Shown: positions 1 to 5,969 of the stretch, piece by piece
Numbering within the stretch: the stretch's first letter is position 1
How the letters are laid out: each line of letters starts with the position of its first letter
Origin: CAVSWN01 sp046728115
GTDB lineage: Bacteria; Acidobacteriota; Vicinamibacteria; Vicinamibacterales; CAVVIG01
Assembly: GCA_046728115.1 (NCBI GenBank)
Contig: JBKPDW010000158.1
Location: 1 to 14,415 of the forward strand
Length of the DNA stretch: 14,415 bases
Reading direction: 5' to 3'
Notes under the pieces: model-generated
Seen by the model: only the letters and a program-made list of their open reading frames with translations
Told to the model about the DNA's origin: nothing
Databases searched by the model: none
Translations under genes and position numbers: made by a program

Positions 1-134
1 GCGTAACCGCGACCGATCCGTTGACGTTCACGGCTGTCTCACTGTTGCTCTCCGCTGTCGCCACTGCCGCCTGCTATTTCCCGGCACGACGCGCAATGAG
101 AGTGGACCCGATAGTCGCACTACGTGTGACGTGA
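1..134 (+). CDS. ABC transporter permease, C-terminal end (MacB/FtsX-like), partial
   Basis: The first 43 readable codons, in the frame starting at base 3, run to a TGA at 132-134. They encode one hydrophobic helix (LTFTAVSLLLSAVATAACYF) followed by PARRAMRVDPIVALR. That ending, a last transmembrane helix and then 'P-A-R-R-A-x-R-V-D-P-x-x-A-L-R', is typical of FtsX/MacB-type permeases. It is especially common in the duplicated orphan permeases of Acidobacteriota, which are thought to work in export or envelope complexes at the inner membrane. The rest of the gene lies left of the window, so substrate and partners cannot be judged. No gene follows closely enough on the same strand to suggest an operon. 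The family call is firm; the subfamily and the taxonomic hint are inference. Confidence 0.85.
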   Translation, partial: VTATDPLTFTAVSLLLSAVATAACYFPARRAMRVDPIVALRVT

Positions 135-178
135 ACGAGTAGAGAAGTTGCCAGCCGAGTACCTCCTCAACGCGATCA

Positions 179-601
179 TTGCCACTGCAGAAAGGCAGAC
201 GGCGGCATCCCCAAATGATTTGGAGCCTTGTCCGAGCCGGTGAGAGCGTAATCGGTCGCCGCTTCTGGGCCTTCCAATTCGACGTCATGGGCGCGACCCG
301 AACGTACTGGCACTTCTACATTGGCTTCGGTCTGTACATCACGGCGCTCCTGCTGCTGCAGGCCGTTCTCCTATGGCAGCTCGCATCCCTGGTGCGTGTG
401 GATCCGAGCCCGGTTCGGCCTCTGTTGGGCACACTGAGCGTGGGAGGCGTGGTTGGAACGGTGGTCATCTGGACGTTCATCTTCGCCGTGCCCGCCCTGT
501 TTTCGCTCGCCTGCACGGGTTGGCTGACCATGGCGTTCATTGCTGCGCGGCCGCACACCGCGACGAATCGCGGTAGCATCGCCGGGCTGGAGGGGGACTG
601 A
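179..601 (+). CDS. small membrane protein, LIC_13387-like, probably missing its N-terminal helix
   Basis: This 140-residue frame has a recognisable core FDVMGATRTYWHFYIGFGL, a hydrophobic helix (about 52-70), a second around 87-108, and a third around 109-125. The core resembles a family of small four-helix membrane proteins of unknown function that I know as LIC_13387-like. Family members normally begin with a transmembrane helix carrying a GHT-type motif, followed by a short loop into the F-x-V-M-G segment. Here the first about 33 residues are basic and polar, with no helix, so the gene may have lost its start. No good ribosome site precedes the ATG at 179. An internal start at 287 (ATG of VMGATRT) would give only the core. 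It is likely a decaying gene or one with a wrongly placed start. Function is unknown. Confidence 0.55.
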   Translation: MPLQKGRRRHPQMIWSLVRAGESVIGRRFWAFQFDVMGATRTYWHFYIGFGLYITALLLLQAVLLWQLASLVRVDPSPVRPLLGTLSVGGVVGTVVIWTFIFAVPALFSLACTGWLTMAFIAARPHTATNRGSIAGLEGD

Positions 602-612
602 GGCCCGTCCCG

Positions 613-625
613 GCAGGCGACCTGC
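613..625. terminator. small hairpin between convergent genes
   Basis: GCAGG CGA CCTGC forms a perfect 5-bp stem with a 3-nt loop between the stop codons of two convergent genes (601 on plus, 632 on minus). There is no T-run on either side, so a rho-independent terminator is only a possibility. Confidence 0.2.
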
Positions 626-631
626 TCGTCT

Positions 632-1117
632 TCAGCTCGCCAATTCGGCCCGTGCGCCTCCGTCGAATGCGTCTTGCAGTTGCGCTATGTCGAATTTCTT
701 CATCTTCAGGAACGCTTGTGTGACCCGCGCCAGCTGCTCGGGCGTTCCCTTCTCCAGCATCTCGTTCATGGCGGTCGGTACGATCTGCCACGACAGCCCG
801 TACTTGTCCTTCACCCACCCGCATTGCTCTGCGGCGGGAACAGCGGAGAGCTTCTCCCAATAGCGGTCGATCTCCGCCTGCGTCTCGCAAGACACCATGA
901 AGGAGATCGACTCGTTGAACTTGAAGAGTGGTCCTGCGCTGATCGCCATGAACGGTTGGCCGTTCAGCTCGAAGGCGACGACGTCGCAATCAGCCGAGGG
1001 CGAGACGCGCAGTGTCGTGACGCTGGTGATCTTCGAGTTCGGGAAGATCGAGCAGTAGAACTGCGCGGCTTCCTTGGCTTCCTTGTCAAACCAGAGATGC
1101 GGTGTGATTGGTTTCAT
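632..1117 (-). CDS. VOC family protein, PhnB-like (3-demethylubiquinone methyltransferase-like fold)
   Basis: This 161-residue protein opens with ITPHLWFDKEAKEAAQFYCSIFPNSKI, the usual start of the PhnB-like branch of the vicinal-oxygen-chelate fold (Pfam 3-dmu-9_3-mt). The conserved G-Q-P-F-M-A-I-S-A-G-P strand, the S-I-S-F-M-V segment and the G-L-S-W-Q-I-V-P strand near residue 110 all follow in order. Length is normal and the frame intact. The ATG at 1117 is preceded by GGGAGAGGACG, a good ribosome site. The true reaction of these proteins is mostly unknown, and many lack proven enzyme activity. It is the last gene of the minus-strand arsR > SRPBCC > VOC cluster, 55 bp after the SRPBCC gene. 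That is a very common soil-bacterial arrangement, so it is probably controlled by the ArsR protein. Confidence 0.88.
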   Translation of the reverse strand: MKPITPHLWFDKEAKEAAQFYCSIFPNSKITSVTTLRVSPSADCDVVAFELNGQPFMAISAGPLFKFNESISFMVSCETQAEIDRYWEKLSAVPAAEQCGWVKDKYGLSWQIVPTAMNEMLEKGTPEQLARVTQAFLKMKKFDIAQLQDAFDGGARAELAS

Positions 1118-1172
1118 CGTCCTCTCCCCTCAGTTGTGCAACTGGTTCAGCTCTCGACAATCCCGGCCGCCG

Positions 1173-1679
1173 TTACACGGGCTCGCTGAGCAGCGCATCG
1201 AGCAGCTGATAGCTCTGCTCCATGCCGTCGGTCATCCCGGTTGCCACCGCCGCGTCCCGCGCTTGCTTCGACCCGAAGTCGATCAGCGTGGTCACCGTCG
1301 TGATGCCGCTATCCTCCGTGAACGTCACCGACACGAGCGCTTCGCTCTGGGGGTGTGGGCCGCCGACGGTCCCAGGCTCGTAGCTCTCGGTGTGCACGAG
1401 CCTCGATGGTGGCTCTACTTCGCGAAACGTGCCGGCGAAGCCGAACTCGCTGGCGTCCTGGTCACTCCGCCAGCGCCACCGGTAACGGCCGCCGACGCGC
1501 ACGTCCATCTCGCACACCGGCATCGACCATCCGGGCGGCCCGAGAAGCCAGCGCTGCACCAGTGCTGGTTCCGTGTATGCCCTGAACACCAGCGGCCGGG
1601 CCGCTTTGAACGATCGCGTGACCTTGACCTCGCGATCGCTGGGCAGCGTGACCTGTGCCTTTTCCATCGTCATCGGCAT
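1173..1679 (-). CDS. SRPBCC family protein (AHSA1/START-like fold)
   Basis: This 168-residue protein contains KVTRSFKAARPLVFRAYTEP, then VQRWLLGPPGW and DVRVGGRYRWRW, then GTFREVEPPSRLVHTESY and VTFTEDSGITTVT. It ends in a helix with GMTDGMEQSYQLLDALL. This is the classic layout of the AHSA1-like SRPBCC fold, a deep ligand-binding pocket with no known catalytic residues. The start is set by an excellent Shine-Dalgarno (AAGGAGGG at 1684-1691, 5 bases before the ATG at 1677-1679). The same frame stays open far upstream, but that part is antisense shadow and should not be joined. The gene lies 35 bp after arsR on the same strand, the usual partner arrangement, and is presumably derepressed with it. 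Ligand unknown. Confidence 0.9.
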   Translation of the reverse strand: MPMTMEKAQVTLPSDREVKVTRSFKAARPLVFRAYTEPALVQRWLLGPPGWSMPVCEMDVRVGGRYRWRWRSDQDASEFGFAGTFREVEPPSRLVHTESYEPGTVGGPHPQSEALVSVTFTEDSGITTVTTLIDFGSKQARDAAVATGMTDGMEQSYQLLDALLSEPV

Positions 1680-1714
1680 GTCGCCCTCCTTCGTGGCTTC
1701 TCCATGTCTCCGCG

Positions 1715-2119
1715 CTACCGTTTTGTCCCTGCCCGCCGTAGCCTTTGCGAAGGCGGGCGCCGCCGCGCCCGCGTCGAGGCGGACGTCCTGCGTTGCAACT
1801 CCGCCAGAACGCCGTCGAGGCGCTCGAAGTTCGCTTCCCAGCTCGCGCGATATCGCTCGAGCCAGGCACTCGCCTCGGCAAGCGGCTTCCCCTCGAAACG
1901 GCGGGGTCGCCGTTGTGCATCCTGACCGACCGTGATCAGCCCGGCGCGCTCCAGAACTTTCAGGTGTTTCGAGATCGCGGGCTGACTGATCGTGAACGGT
2001 TCCGCGAGCTCCGCCACCGATGCCTCGCCGCGCGCGAGGCGAGCCAAAATGGCGCGCCGCGTCGGATCGGCCAGCGCGAGAAATGTGGCATCGAGGCGAT
2101 CTGATATCTGCGTATTCAT
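1715..2119 (-). CDS. ArsR-family transcriptional repressor
   Basis: This 134-residue winged-helix protein has ALADPTRRAILARLARGEASVAELAEPF (dimer and first helices), then the recognition helix ISQPAISKHLKVLERAGLI, then the wing. No metal-binding cysteine pair is visible, so it is likely one of the non-metal ArsR proteins that accompany SRPBCC genes. The fold should end near residue 108 (LDGVLAELQRR). The last about 25 residues are an arginine-rich tail, encoded partly by a repeat-like hairpin at 1731-1758, so the C-terminus may have been extended by that element. It is first in the minus-strand operon, and an AT-rich dyad overlaps its promoter at 2134-2149, suggesting autoregulation. The ATG at 2117-2119 is the natural start of the domain. 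Confidence 0.9.
   Translation of the reverse strand: MNTQISDRLDATFLALADPTRRAILARLARGEASVAELAEPFTISQPAISKHLKVLERAGLITVGQDAQRRPRRFEGKPLAEASAWLERYRASWEANFERLDGVLAELQRRTSASTRARRRPPSQRLRRAGTKR
1731..1758. repeat. REP-like hairpin sequence inside the 3' end of arsR
   Basis: GCCCGCC (1731-1737) and GGCGGGC (1752-1758) are perfect inverted arms. Inside them is a second, alternative stem GCCTT/AAGGC (1741-1745 and 1750-1754). On the minus strand this reads as the 'CGCAAAGGCTACGGCGGGCA' type of sequence, whose translation AFAKATAG I recognise as recurring in many GC-rich soil genomes. Only one copy is in this window, so the repeat status rests on memory. Confidence 0.45.
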
Positions 2120-2133
2120 AGCCTATCGGTTCA

Positions 2134-2171
2134 ATAACCATATAGTTATATAAGAACGGTGCGAATGTCAA
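2134..2171 (-). promoter_or_regulatory. arsR operon promoter with overlapping operator dyad
   Basis: On the minus strand TTGACA (2171-2166) is followed after 15 bases by TATAAC (2150-2145), a strong but short-spaced sigma-70-like promoter. The inverted repeat ATAAC-N6-GTTAT (2134-2149) covers the -10 box and lies about 15 bases before the arsR start codon. The AT-rich dyad over the promoter is where an autoregulating ArsR dimer would be expected to bind. Binding itself is inferred. Confidence 0.6.
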
Positions 2172-2179
2172 GAGTCCCA

Positions 2180-2938
2180 CTAGAGGCGGACGAATCCCTG
2201 CATCGGGCCATGCAGGAATGCCTCGAAACGGCCCTGTCGGTGATAGGGGAGGAACAGCTCGAAGAAACGGGTGAAGATCACCCAGTCGATCCGGATTCGT
2301 CCGAAGAGATAACGCGGAGCCATCCAGTGCGGCGACCTGAACACCAACGTGCACATTTGCGCATGTCGGGCAGCCCAGCCCGCGCAGTCCAGCGCGGACT
2401 TGCCGGCGCCCACGACGACGACACGCTTTCCGATCACCATCCGCGGATCGGTCAACTGACTCGAATGGAGGATCGACCCACGGAAGAGTTCCTGCTTATC
2501 AAAGCGCGGCATCTGTGGCTCTGAGAAAACGCCGTTGCACACGACGACGAACTCGAATTCAAGGCTGATCTGATTCCCAACGCTTGGTCGAACCACAACC
2601 TCAAACTGGTGGGCCGCGCCGCGTGTGACCGACACCACTTCGGTAGACAGGCAGATCAGCGACCGCAGCCCGAAATGATCTGTATACGCGTTCAAGTACG
2701 CGCGAATCTGCTCTGCCGTCGGGAACTCATCGCAAGTATCCGGGTAAGGGAAATCTGAAAAGGCGTAACTCTCGCGAGAATTGTTCGCGCGCAATCCTGG
2801 ATAGGTTCGGGATGCGGCCCAAACGCCTCCAAGCTCACGCTCCTTTTCGAACACCACGACGTCGAATCCGTCGTGCTTCAGGACCTTCGCCGCCGCGAGA
2901 CCAGCAAGGCCAGCGCCGATGACACAGACGCGTTTCAT
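2180..2938 (-). pseudogene. flavin-containing monooxygenase, C-terminally truncated
   Basis: The 252 residues begin with VCVIGAGLAGLAAA (FAD-binding GxGxxG, residues 8-13) and the acidic E31 that ends the second strand. The FMO fingerprint FRGSILHSS is at 152-160, and a second dinucleotide-binding motif VVVVGAGKSALD is at 173-184. This is the normal order for class B flavoprotein monooxygenases (FMO/Baeyer-Villiger type), which use NADPH and oxygen. Family members have about 450-550 residues. Here the frame stops just after FHGP-like sequence and runs within 60 bp into the arsR promoter, so the second half is absent, not shifted. A deletion joining it to the arsR region is likely. I chose the ATG at 2936-2938; a TTG six codons upstream is also possible. 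It is divergent from tetR and probably was its target. Confidence 0.8.
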
Positions 2939-3006
2939 TTCAATCGAATTCCTCAACCGCTGGGGCTGGTGTGGCCCCGCTCTCCCTGGGCGCGCGGCCG
3001 TTGAAT

Positions 3007-3084
3007 GTCAACGCTCGTTGGTCAACGTCTGTTGACACACTAGGCCAGGCACCGCTGCGATGTCAACACGTGTTGACTTATACT
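3007..3084. promoter_or_regulatory. TetR operator cluster and divergent promoter region
   Basis: Three copies of a 16-bp dyad lie between the divergent genes. They are GTCAACGCTCGTTGGT (3007-3022, imperfect), GTCAACGTCTGTTGAC (3021-3036, one arm change in the core) and GTCAACACGTGTTGAC (3062-3077, perfect palindrome). A TATACT box (3079-3084) lies directly after the perfect site and 7 bases before the tetR ATG. That implies transcription starting at or next to the start codon. On the minus strand TTGACA (3066-3061) with a weak TAGTGT box could drive the monooxygenase. Repression of both genes by the adjacent TetR protein is the natural reading. Confidence 0.75.
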
Positions 3085-3091
3085 GGCAGGC

Positions 3092-3682
3092 ATGACCAAT
3101 GACACGCGGCCTGCCCGGCGCTCCGATGCCACCAAGGCGGCCATCCTCGCTGCGGCGCGCGAGGGCTTCGCCGCGAGCGGCTACCAGGCCGCCACCATTC
3201 GCGCGATCGCCGCTCACGCGGGGATCGACCCGGCAATGGTGATTCGCTACTTCGGCAGCAAACAGAACCTGTTCGCGGTGGCTGCGGAGTTCGATCTGCG
3301 CCTGCCCGATCTGAGCGGCCTCCCGAAAACGGCCGTCGGCAGGGCGCTGGTGGAGCACTTCTTCGATCGCTGGGAGGGCGACGAGACGCTGATCGCATTG
3401 CTGCGCACGGCCGCCACGAACGAGCCGACCGCTCAGCGGATGCGCAGCATTTTCGCCACGCAGCTCCTGTCGTTGGTCAGCAGTGTGAGCGGCGAACCGC
3501 GGGCCCGTGCAGCTGTGCGTGCCGGACTGATCGCCACTCAGATGCTCGGTCTGGCTTTGTGTCGCTATGTGCTCAAGTTGCCACCGGTGGTGGCAGCGAA
3601 GCGAGCGATCCTGGTGCGCTGGCTGGGGCCGACGATTCAGCGGTACCTCTTCGAAGCTTCAGTCCCACGATCGAGACGATGA
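3092..3682 (+). CDS. TetR/AcrR-family transcriptional repressor
   Basis: This 196-residue protein has the TetR DNA-binding domain at about 12-61: ATKAAILAAAREGFAASGYQAATIRAIAAHAGIDPAMVIRYFGSKQNLF. The helix-turn-helix covers the ATIRAIAAHAG...IRYFGSK part. The C-terminal ligand and dimer domain (about 70-190) is helical, with an RTAATNEPTAQRMR segment typical of the TetR branch that ends in L-A-L-C-R-Y-V-L-K-L-P. The ATG at 3092 has no usable ribosome site (only an AGG one base away), while a -10-like TATACT ends 7 bases upstream. A leaderless transcript is therefore likely. A perfect 16-bp palindrome directly upstream supports autoregulation. The ligand is unknown; the divergent flavin monooxygenase suggests an organic compound. 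Confidence 0.93.
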   Translation: MTNDTRPARRSDATKAAILAAAREGFAASGYQAATIRAIAAHAGIDPAMVIRYFGSKQNLFAVAAEFDLRLPDLSGLPKTAVGRALVEHFFDRWEGDETLIALLRTAATNEPTAQRMRSIFATQLLSLVSSVSGEPRARAAVRAGLIATQMLGLALCRYVLKLPPVVAAKRAILVRWLGPTIQRYLFEASVPRSRR

Positions 3683-3744
3683 ACCGCCAGGGCTGCTGCT
3701 CCGCGACGTGCGGCCGGAGGTCTTTGTTCGACGAATGTAGGGTG

Positions 3745-3976
3745 ACAGTAGACCTGCTTCGCCGCTATGATCGCAGTCCGCGTGGCGCGGTTGCGCGATC
3801 ACACGCCCTGCGGTCATTGGCAGACGCAGACCGTGGTCGCGGCGCTGCGGCCTGACGGCGTGACCGCCCCAGCCGTCTTCGATGAACCGATCGATAACGC
3901 GAGCCTCCTCGCGTATGTCGAACAGGTGTTGATGCTGATCGCGCGAGGCGCCGTGCACGTATTGAAGATGGCGTGA
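3745..3976 (+). pseudogene. IS630-family transposase relic
   Basis: In one frame (3745 onward) the translation gives LLRRYDRSPRG. In the next frame from about 3785 it gives ARLRDHTPCGHWQTQTVVAALRPDGVTAP, then DEPIDNASLLAYVEQVL, until a TGA at 3974-3976. The motif series RRYGRAPRG...GHW...T-x-x-A-L-R-x-D-G-V-T-A-P...G-P-I-N...F-x-A-Y-V-E-Q-V-L belongs to the DDE domain of IS630-type transposases. The N-terminal helix-turn-helix part, the DN(L/M)-SHK segment and the final Glu are gone. The two frames are offset, consistent with a small GC-repeat contraction near 3788. No inverted ends are visible. It is a non-functional remnant wedged between tetR and the solute-binding gene. Confidence 0.75.
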
Positions 3977-3980
3977 CTCG

Positions 3981-4673
3981 ATGAGCAAGGTATCTGGCGG
4001 CGGAAGGCTCGTGGTCGGCGTCGACGAAGCGCCACCTGCGCCGATGAATTTCGGCTTACCGGGGTCGCCGGATTTCCGCGGCTTCGAGGTCGACCTAACG
4101 AATGTGATCGCGAACCGGCTCAGCATGGGTGTCGAATACCGCAGCGCGCTCTGGCGAGTACTGCTGGCGCAACTCTCAGAGGGCAGTGTGGACATCGTCT
4201 GCGGGGCAGCCACGATCACGCCCGGACGCCGCGACATCGTCGACTTCAGCGATCCTTATCTCGACACACAGCTCGCGCTGGTGACGCGGCCGGACCGTGC
4301 CATCGAGCAGTCCACGCAAATCGCCGACAGGATGACGGGGGTTCGCATCAGCACGGTCGCCGAGGACTTCGCGCGTGCGCACGCTCGAGCGGACCGCATT
4401 CGGACCTTCGACTTGAATACGACGACGTACACGGCCCTGAGCGTCGGGGAGGTCGATCTCGTGATTGATGACCTGCCGATCGCGGCGCATTTTGCAAAGA
4501 CGATGCGTCTTGGCCGGCCGAAGCCGCTCCCGGGCACCGAGGCGCAGTACGGATACGTATTCGCGAAAGGGAACGATCGTCTGCGTCAGCGCGTCAACGA
4601 CTCGCTTCGAAGCCTTCGCGAGGACGGCACGTGGCGTGCCCTTCGGGACCGATGGTGGCCAGCAGATGAGTGA
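3981..4673 (+). CDS. family-3 extracellular solute-binding protein lacking a signal peptide
   Basis: The 230 residues cover a nearly complete amino-acid-type binding protein (SBP_bac_3). They include LVVGVDEAPPAPMNF at the start of lobe 1, FRGFEVDLTNVIANRL, and VDIVCGAATITPGRRDIVDFSDPY. The arginine of that last segment normally binds the ligand carboxylate. Next come VDLVIDDLPIA (about 158-167, whose aspartate usually binds the amino group) and the C-terminal YVFAKGNDRLRQRVNDSLRSLREDGTW. Such proteins deliver polar amino acids to ABC permeases in the periplasm, but here no signal peptide or lipobox precedes the domain and no permease or ATPase gene is near. An in-frame stop at 3963-3965 and the IS630 relic immediately upstream suggest the exporting leader was lost. 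It may be a decaying gene or a cytoplasmic orphan. Confidence 0.82.
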   Translation: MSKVSGGGRLVVGVDEAPPAPMNFGLPGSPDFRGFEVDLTNVIANRLSMGVEYRSALWRVLLAQLSEGSVDIVCGAATITPGRRDIVDFSDPYLDTQLALVTRPDRAIEQSTQIADRMTGVRISTVAEDFARAHARADRIRTFDLNTTTYTALSVGEVDLVIDDLPIAAHFAKTMRLGRPKPLPGTEAQYGYVFAKGNDRLRQRVNDSLRSLREDGTWRALRDRWWPADE

Positions 4674-4690
4674 ACGGGGCTATTCGGAAG

Positions 4691-4810
4691 ATGAAGTCCC
4701 TGGCGATGGCCCGTGAGGCTTACAGCAGAGGGCGCGCGAGGTTTGATGTGAAGGCGGAACGGTGCGTGCTGCTCGTGATCGACATGCAGGACGAGTTCGT
4801 CAAGCGGGCA
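4691..4810 (+). pseudogene. isochorismatase-like cysteine hydrolase, N-terminal fragment
   Basis: The frame begins MKSLAMAREAY and reaches FDVKAERCVLLVIDMQDEFVK. The V-L-L-V-I-D-M-Q-D-E-F strand carries the catalytic aspartate of the isochorismatase-like hydrolase fold. After about codon 40 (around 4808) the similarity ends abruptly. The open frame continues to 5089 only as antisense of the methyltransferase gene, so the catalytic lysine and cysteine are missing. An in-frame GTG at 4670 overlaps the stop of the binding-protein gene, so the two may once have been co-transcribed. The stretch 4811-4903 that follows shows nothing I recognise. Confidence 0.65.
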
Positions 4811-4903
4811 CATGCCTGCCCAAGCTGCGAGCGTCTGTTTAGCTGCATTCATCGTCTTGAGTATATGAAGCGGCGCGGCTATCGCTCTGTTTCTCGTAGA
4901 CAC

Positions 4904-5590
4904 TCAGAACAGGCCCGGCACGATGCGGGATTGCACGCGAGACTGATATTCAGTGTAGCCGGCAAGCTCGCGCCGCAGCGTCGCCTCTTCGATCACCATG
5001 CGGGGCAGGAAAGCGATCACGAAAAACGGCAGCGCCGCGATCGCTGCGGCACTCGATTCGAGTACCAGGGCAATGCCGGCAAAGAATAGGATTCCGCCGC
5101 AATACATCGGGTGGCGCACGAAGGCGTAAGGCCCAGTGTCAATGACGCGCTGCTCGTGTTGGATCTTCACGACCTGCGCAGCGAACGAGTTCACGCGAAA
5201 CGTCCAGACGATGATGGCAAGGCCGATCAGGAACACACCGAGCCCCACTCCGAGCGACACCCACGGTGGCAGCGGCTCAAGGACGTGAAGCCGGTGAGCG
5301 TCCGCGGCAATCGCTACGAACCAGCCCACAATGGACCCCAGGATGAGCAGCGTAGCCAAGCCGTCGGCGAGCGTTTGGGGGCGCGGGACCGAGGCGCGTT
5401 CGCGTGCCAGGCCTGGGTCGGTTGTGAGGAACCAGGCGCCTCCTAGTGCGCTCGCCAGGAAAAGGATCCCGACGGCGATCCAGCCGCGCTCCCAATTCCA
5501 CCGTCCGGTGAAAGCCCACGCGGGACCGATGATGAGCGCGGTGAGCGCGGCCGTCTGTACCGATAGGCCGACGAGGAACCTTGTCAGCAT
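4904..5590 (-). CDS. isoprenylcysteine carboxyl methyltransferase-like membrane protein
   Basis: This 228-residue protein has about five hydrophobic helices (roughly 5-27, 36-55, 76-97, 110-132, 165-198). It carries the family signature GPYAFVRHPMY at 153-163, followed by VIEEATLRREL and the Y-x-x-Y region near 212-215. This arrangement marks the ICMT/PEMT-type membrane methyltransferases, where the RHP-Y and E-E residues bind S-adenosylmethionine. Bacterial members have mostly unknown substrates; methylation of lipids, isoprenoids or thiols are possibilities. Length is normal and the frame intact. GGAAGGAAATCGTC before the ATG at 5590 is a good ribosome site. No adjacent gene points to a pathway. 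Confidence 0.88.
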   Translation of the reverse strand: MLTRFLVGLSVQTAALTALIIGPAWAFTGRWNWERGWIAVGILFLASALGGAWFLTTDPGLARERASVPRPQTLADGLATLLILGSIVGWFVAIAADAHRLHVLEPLPPWVSLGVGLGVFLIGLAIIVWTFRVNSFAAQVVKIQHEQRVIDTGPYAFVRHPMYCGGILFFAGIALVLESSAAAIAALPFFVIAFLPRMVIEEATLRRELAGYTEYQSRVQSRIVPGLF

Positions 5591-5686
5591 GACGATTTCC
5601 TTCCCTAGCGGCGCTGGCTGTTAAACGCGAGGCCAGTGGACGGCCATGCCCAAACGCCAGAAGTTATTCATGGGCTGTTTCGGCGA

Positions 5687-5724
5687 GAGCTGTCCGAATC
5701 ATCTATACAACTTTCGGACAGCTC
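5687..5724. repeat. perfect 12-bp inverted repeat with 14-nt spacer
   Basis: GAGCTGTCCGAA (5687-5698) and TTCGGACAGCTC (5713-5724) are exact reverse complements around an AT-rich centre containing TATACA on plus and TGTATAGAT on minus. There is no T-run after either arm, so it is not a standard terminator. It lies about 100 bp upstream of the methyltransferase start and downstream of the DinB fragment. It could be an operator, a relic of mobile-element ends, or a recombination site. Around it (5591-5835) I find no gene, only a weaker hairpin CGACCC/GGGTCG at 5734-5754. Confidence 0.7.
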
Positions 5725-5835
5725 CGAGACTTGCGACCCCCGCTCCGCGGGTCGGTCAATGCTGCGCAACGACGTCCGCGATCGGGGCTAGCCGCGCAAC
5801 GAGGACGTCTGCGATGCCGAAGTCGACGACGCAGA

Positions 5836-5952
5836 CGCCGCACGCAGAGCGCGCCGCGCAAGAGCCAGGTGATGGTCGTCGTGCTCTGCGACGAAGTACG
5901 CCCAGTCGACAAGCCGGAGATGTTGTCCGAGCCGGGGGTGCTTGCCGCCGCG
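5836..5952 (-). pseudogene. DinB-like domain, C-terminal fragment
   Basis: The minus-strand frame contains HLRLVDWAYFVAEHDDHHLA followed by a short arginine-rich end. The 'AEHDDHH' helix with spaced histidines is the pattern of the last helix of DinB/YfiT-like four-helix metal-binding proteins. Upstream in this frame there is no DinB sequence, because it runs straight into the YHS gene antisense of frame, so only about 35 residues of a once larger gene remain. It lies directly downstream of the NTF2-YHS gene on the same strand. The identification is by motif alone. Confidence 0.5.
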
Positions 5953-5969
5953 ACCTGCGTACCCGGTAT

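Noticed and set aside
144..242. A short plus-strand frame reading EKLPAEYLLNAIIATAERQT between the permease and the membrane protein
   Set aside because: It has a protein-like composition but no start, ribosome site or family match over only about 30 codons.
1173..2354. A single 393-codon open frame on the minus strand covering SRPBCC and arsR
   Set aside because: Only the last 168 codons match SRPBCC and start behind a strong ribosome site; the upstream part runs antisense or out of frame to arsR and the monooxygenase and shows no domain.
5762..5815. Two similar stretches (GCGCAACGACGTCCGCGAT and GCGCAACGAGGACGTCTGCGAT)
   Set aside because: Only two imperfect copies, in GC-rich non-coding sequence; no array, spacer regularity or CRISPR character.
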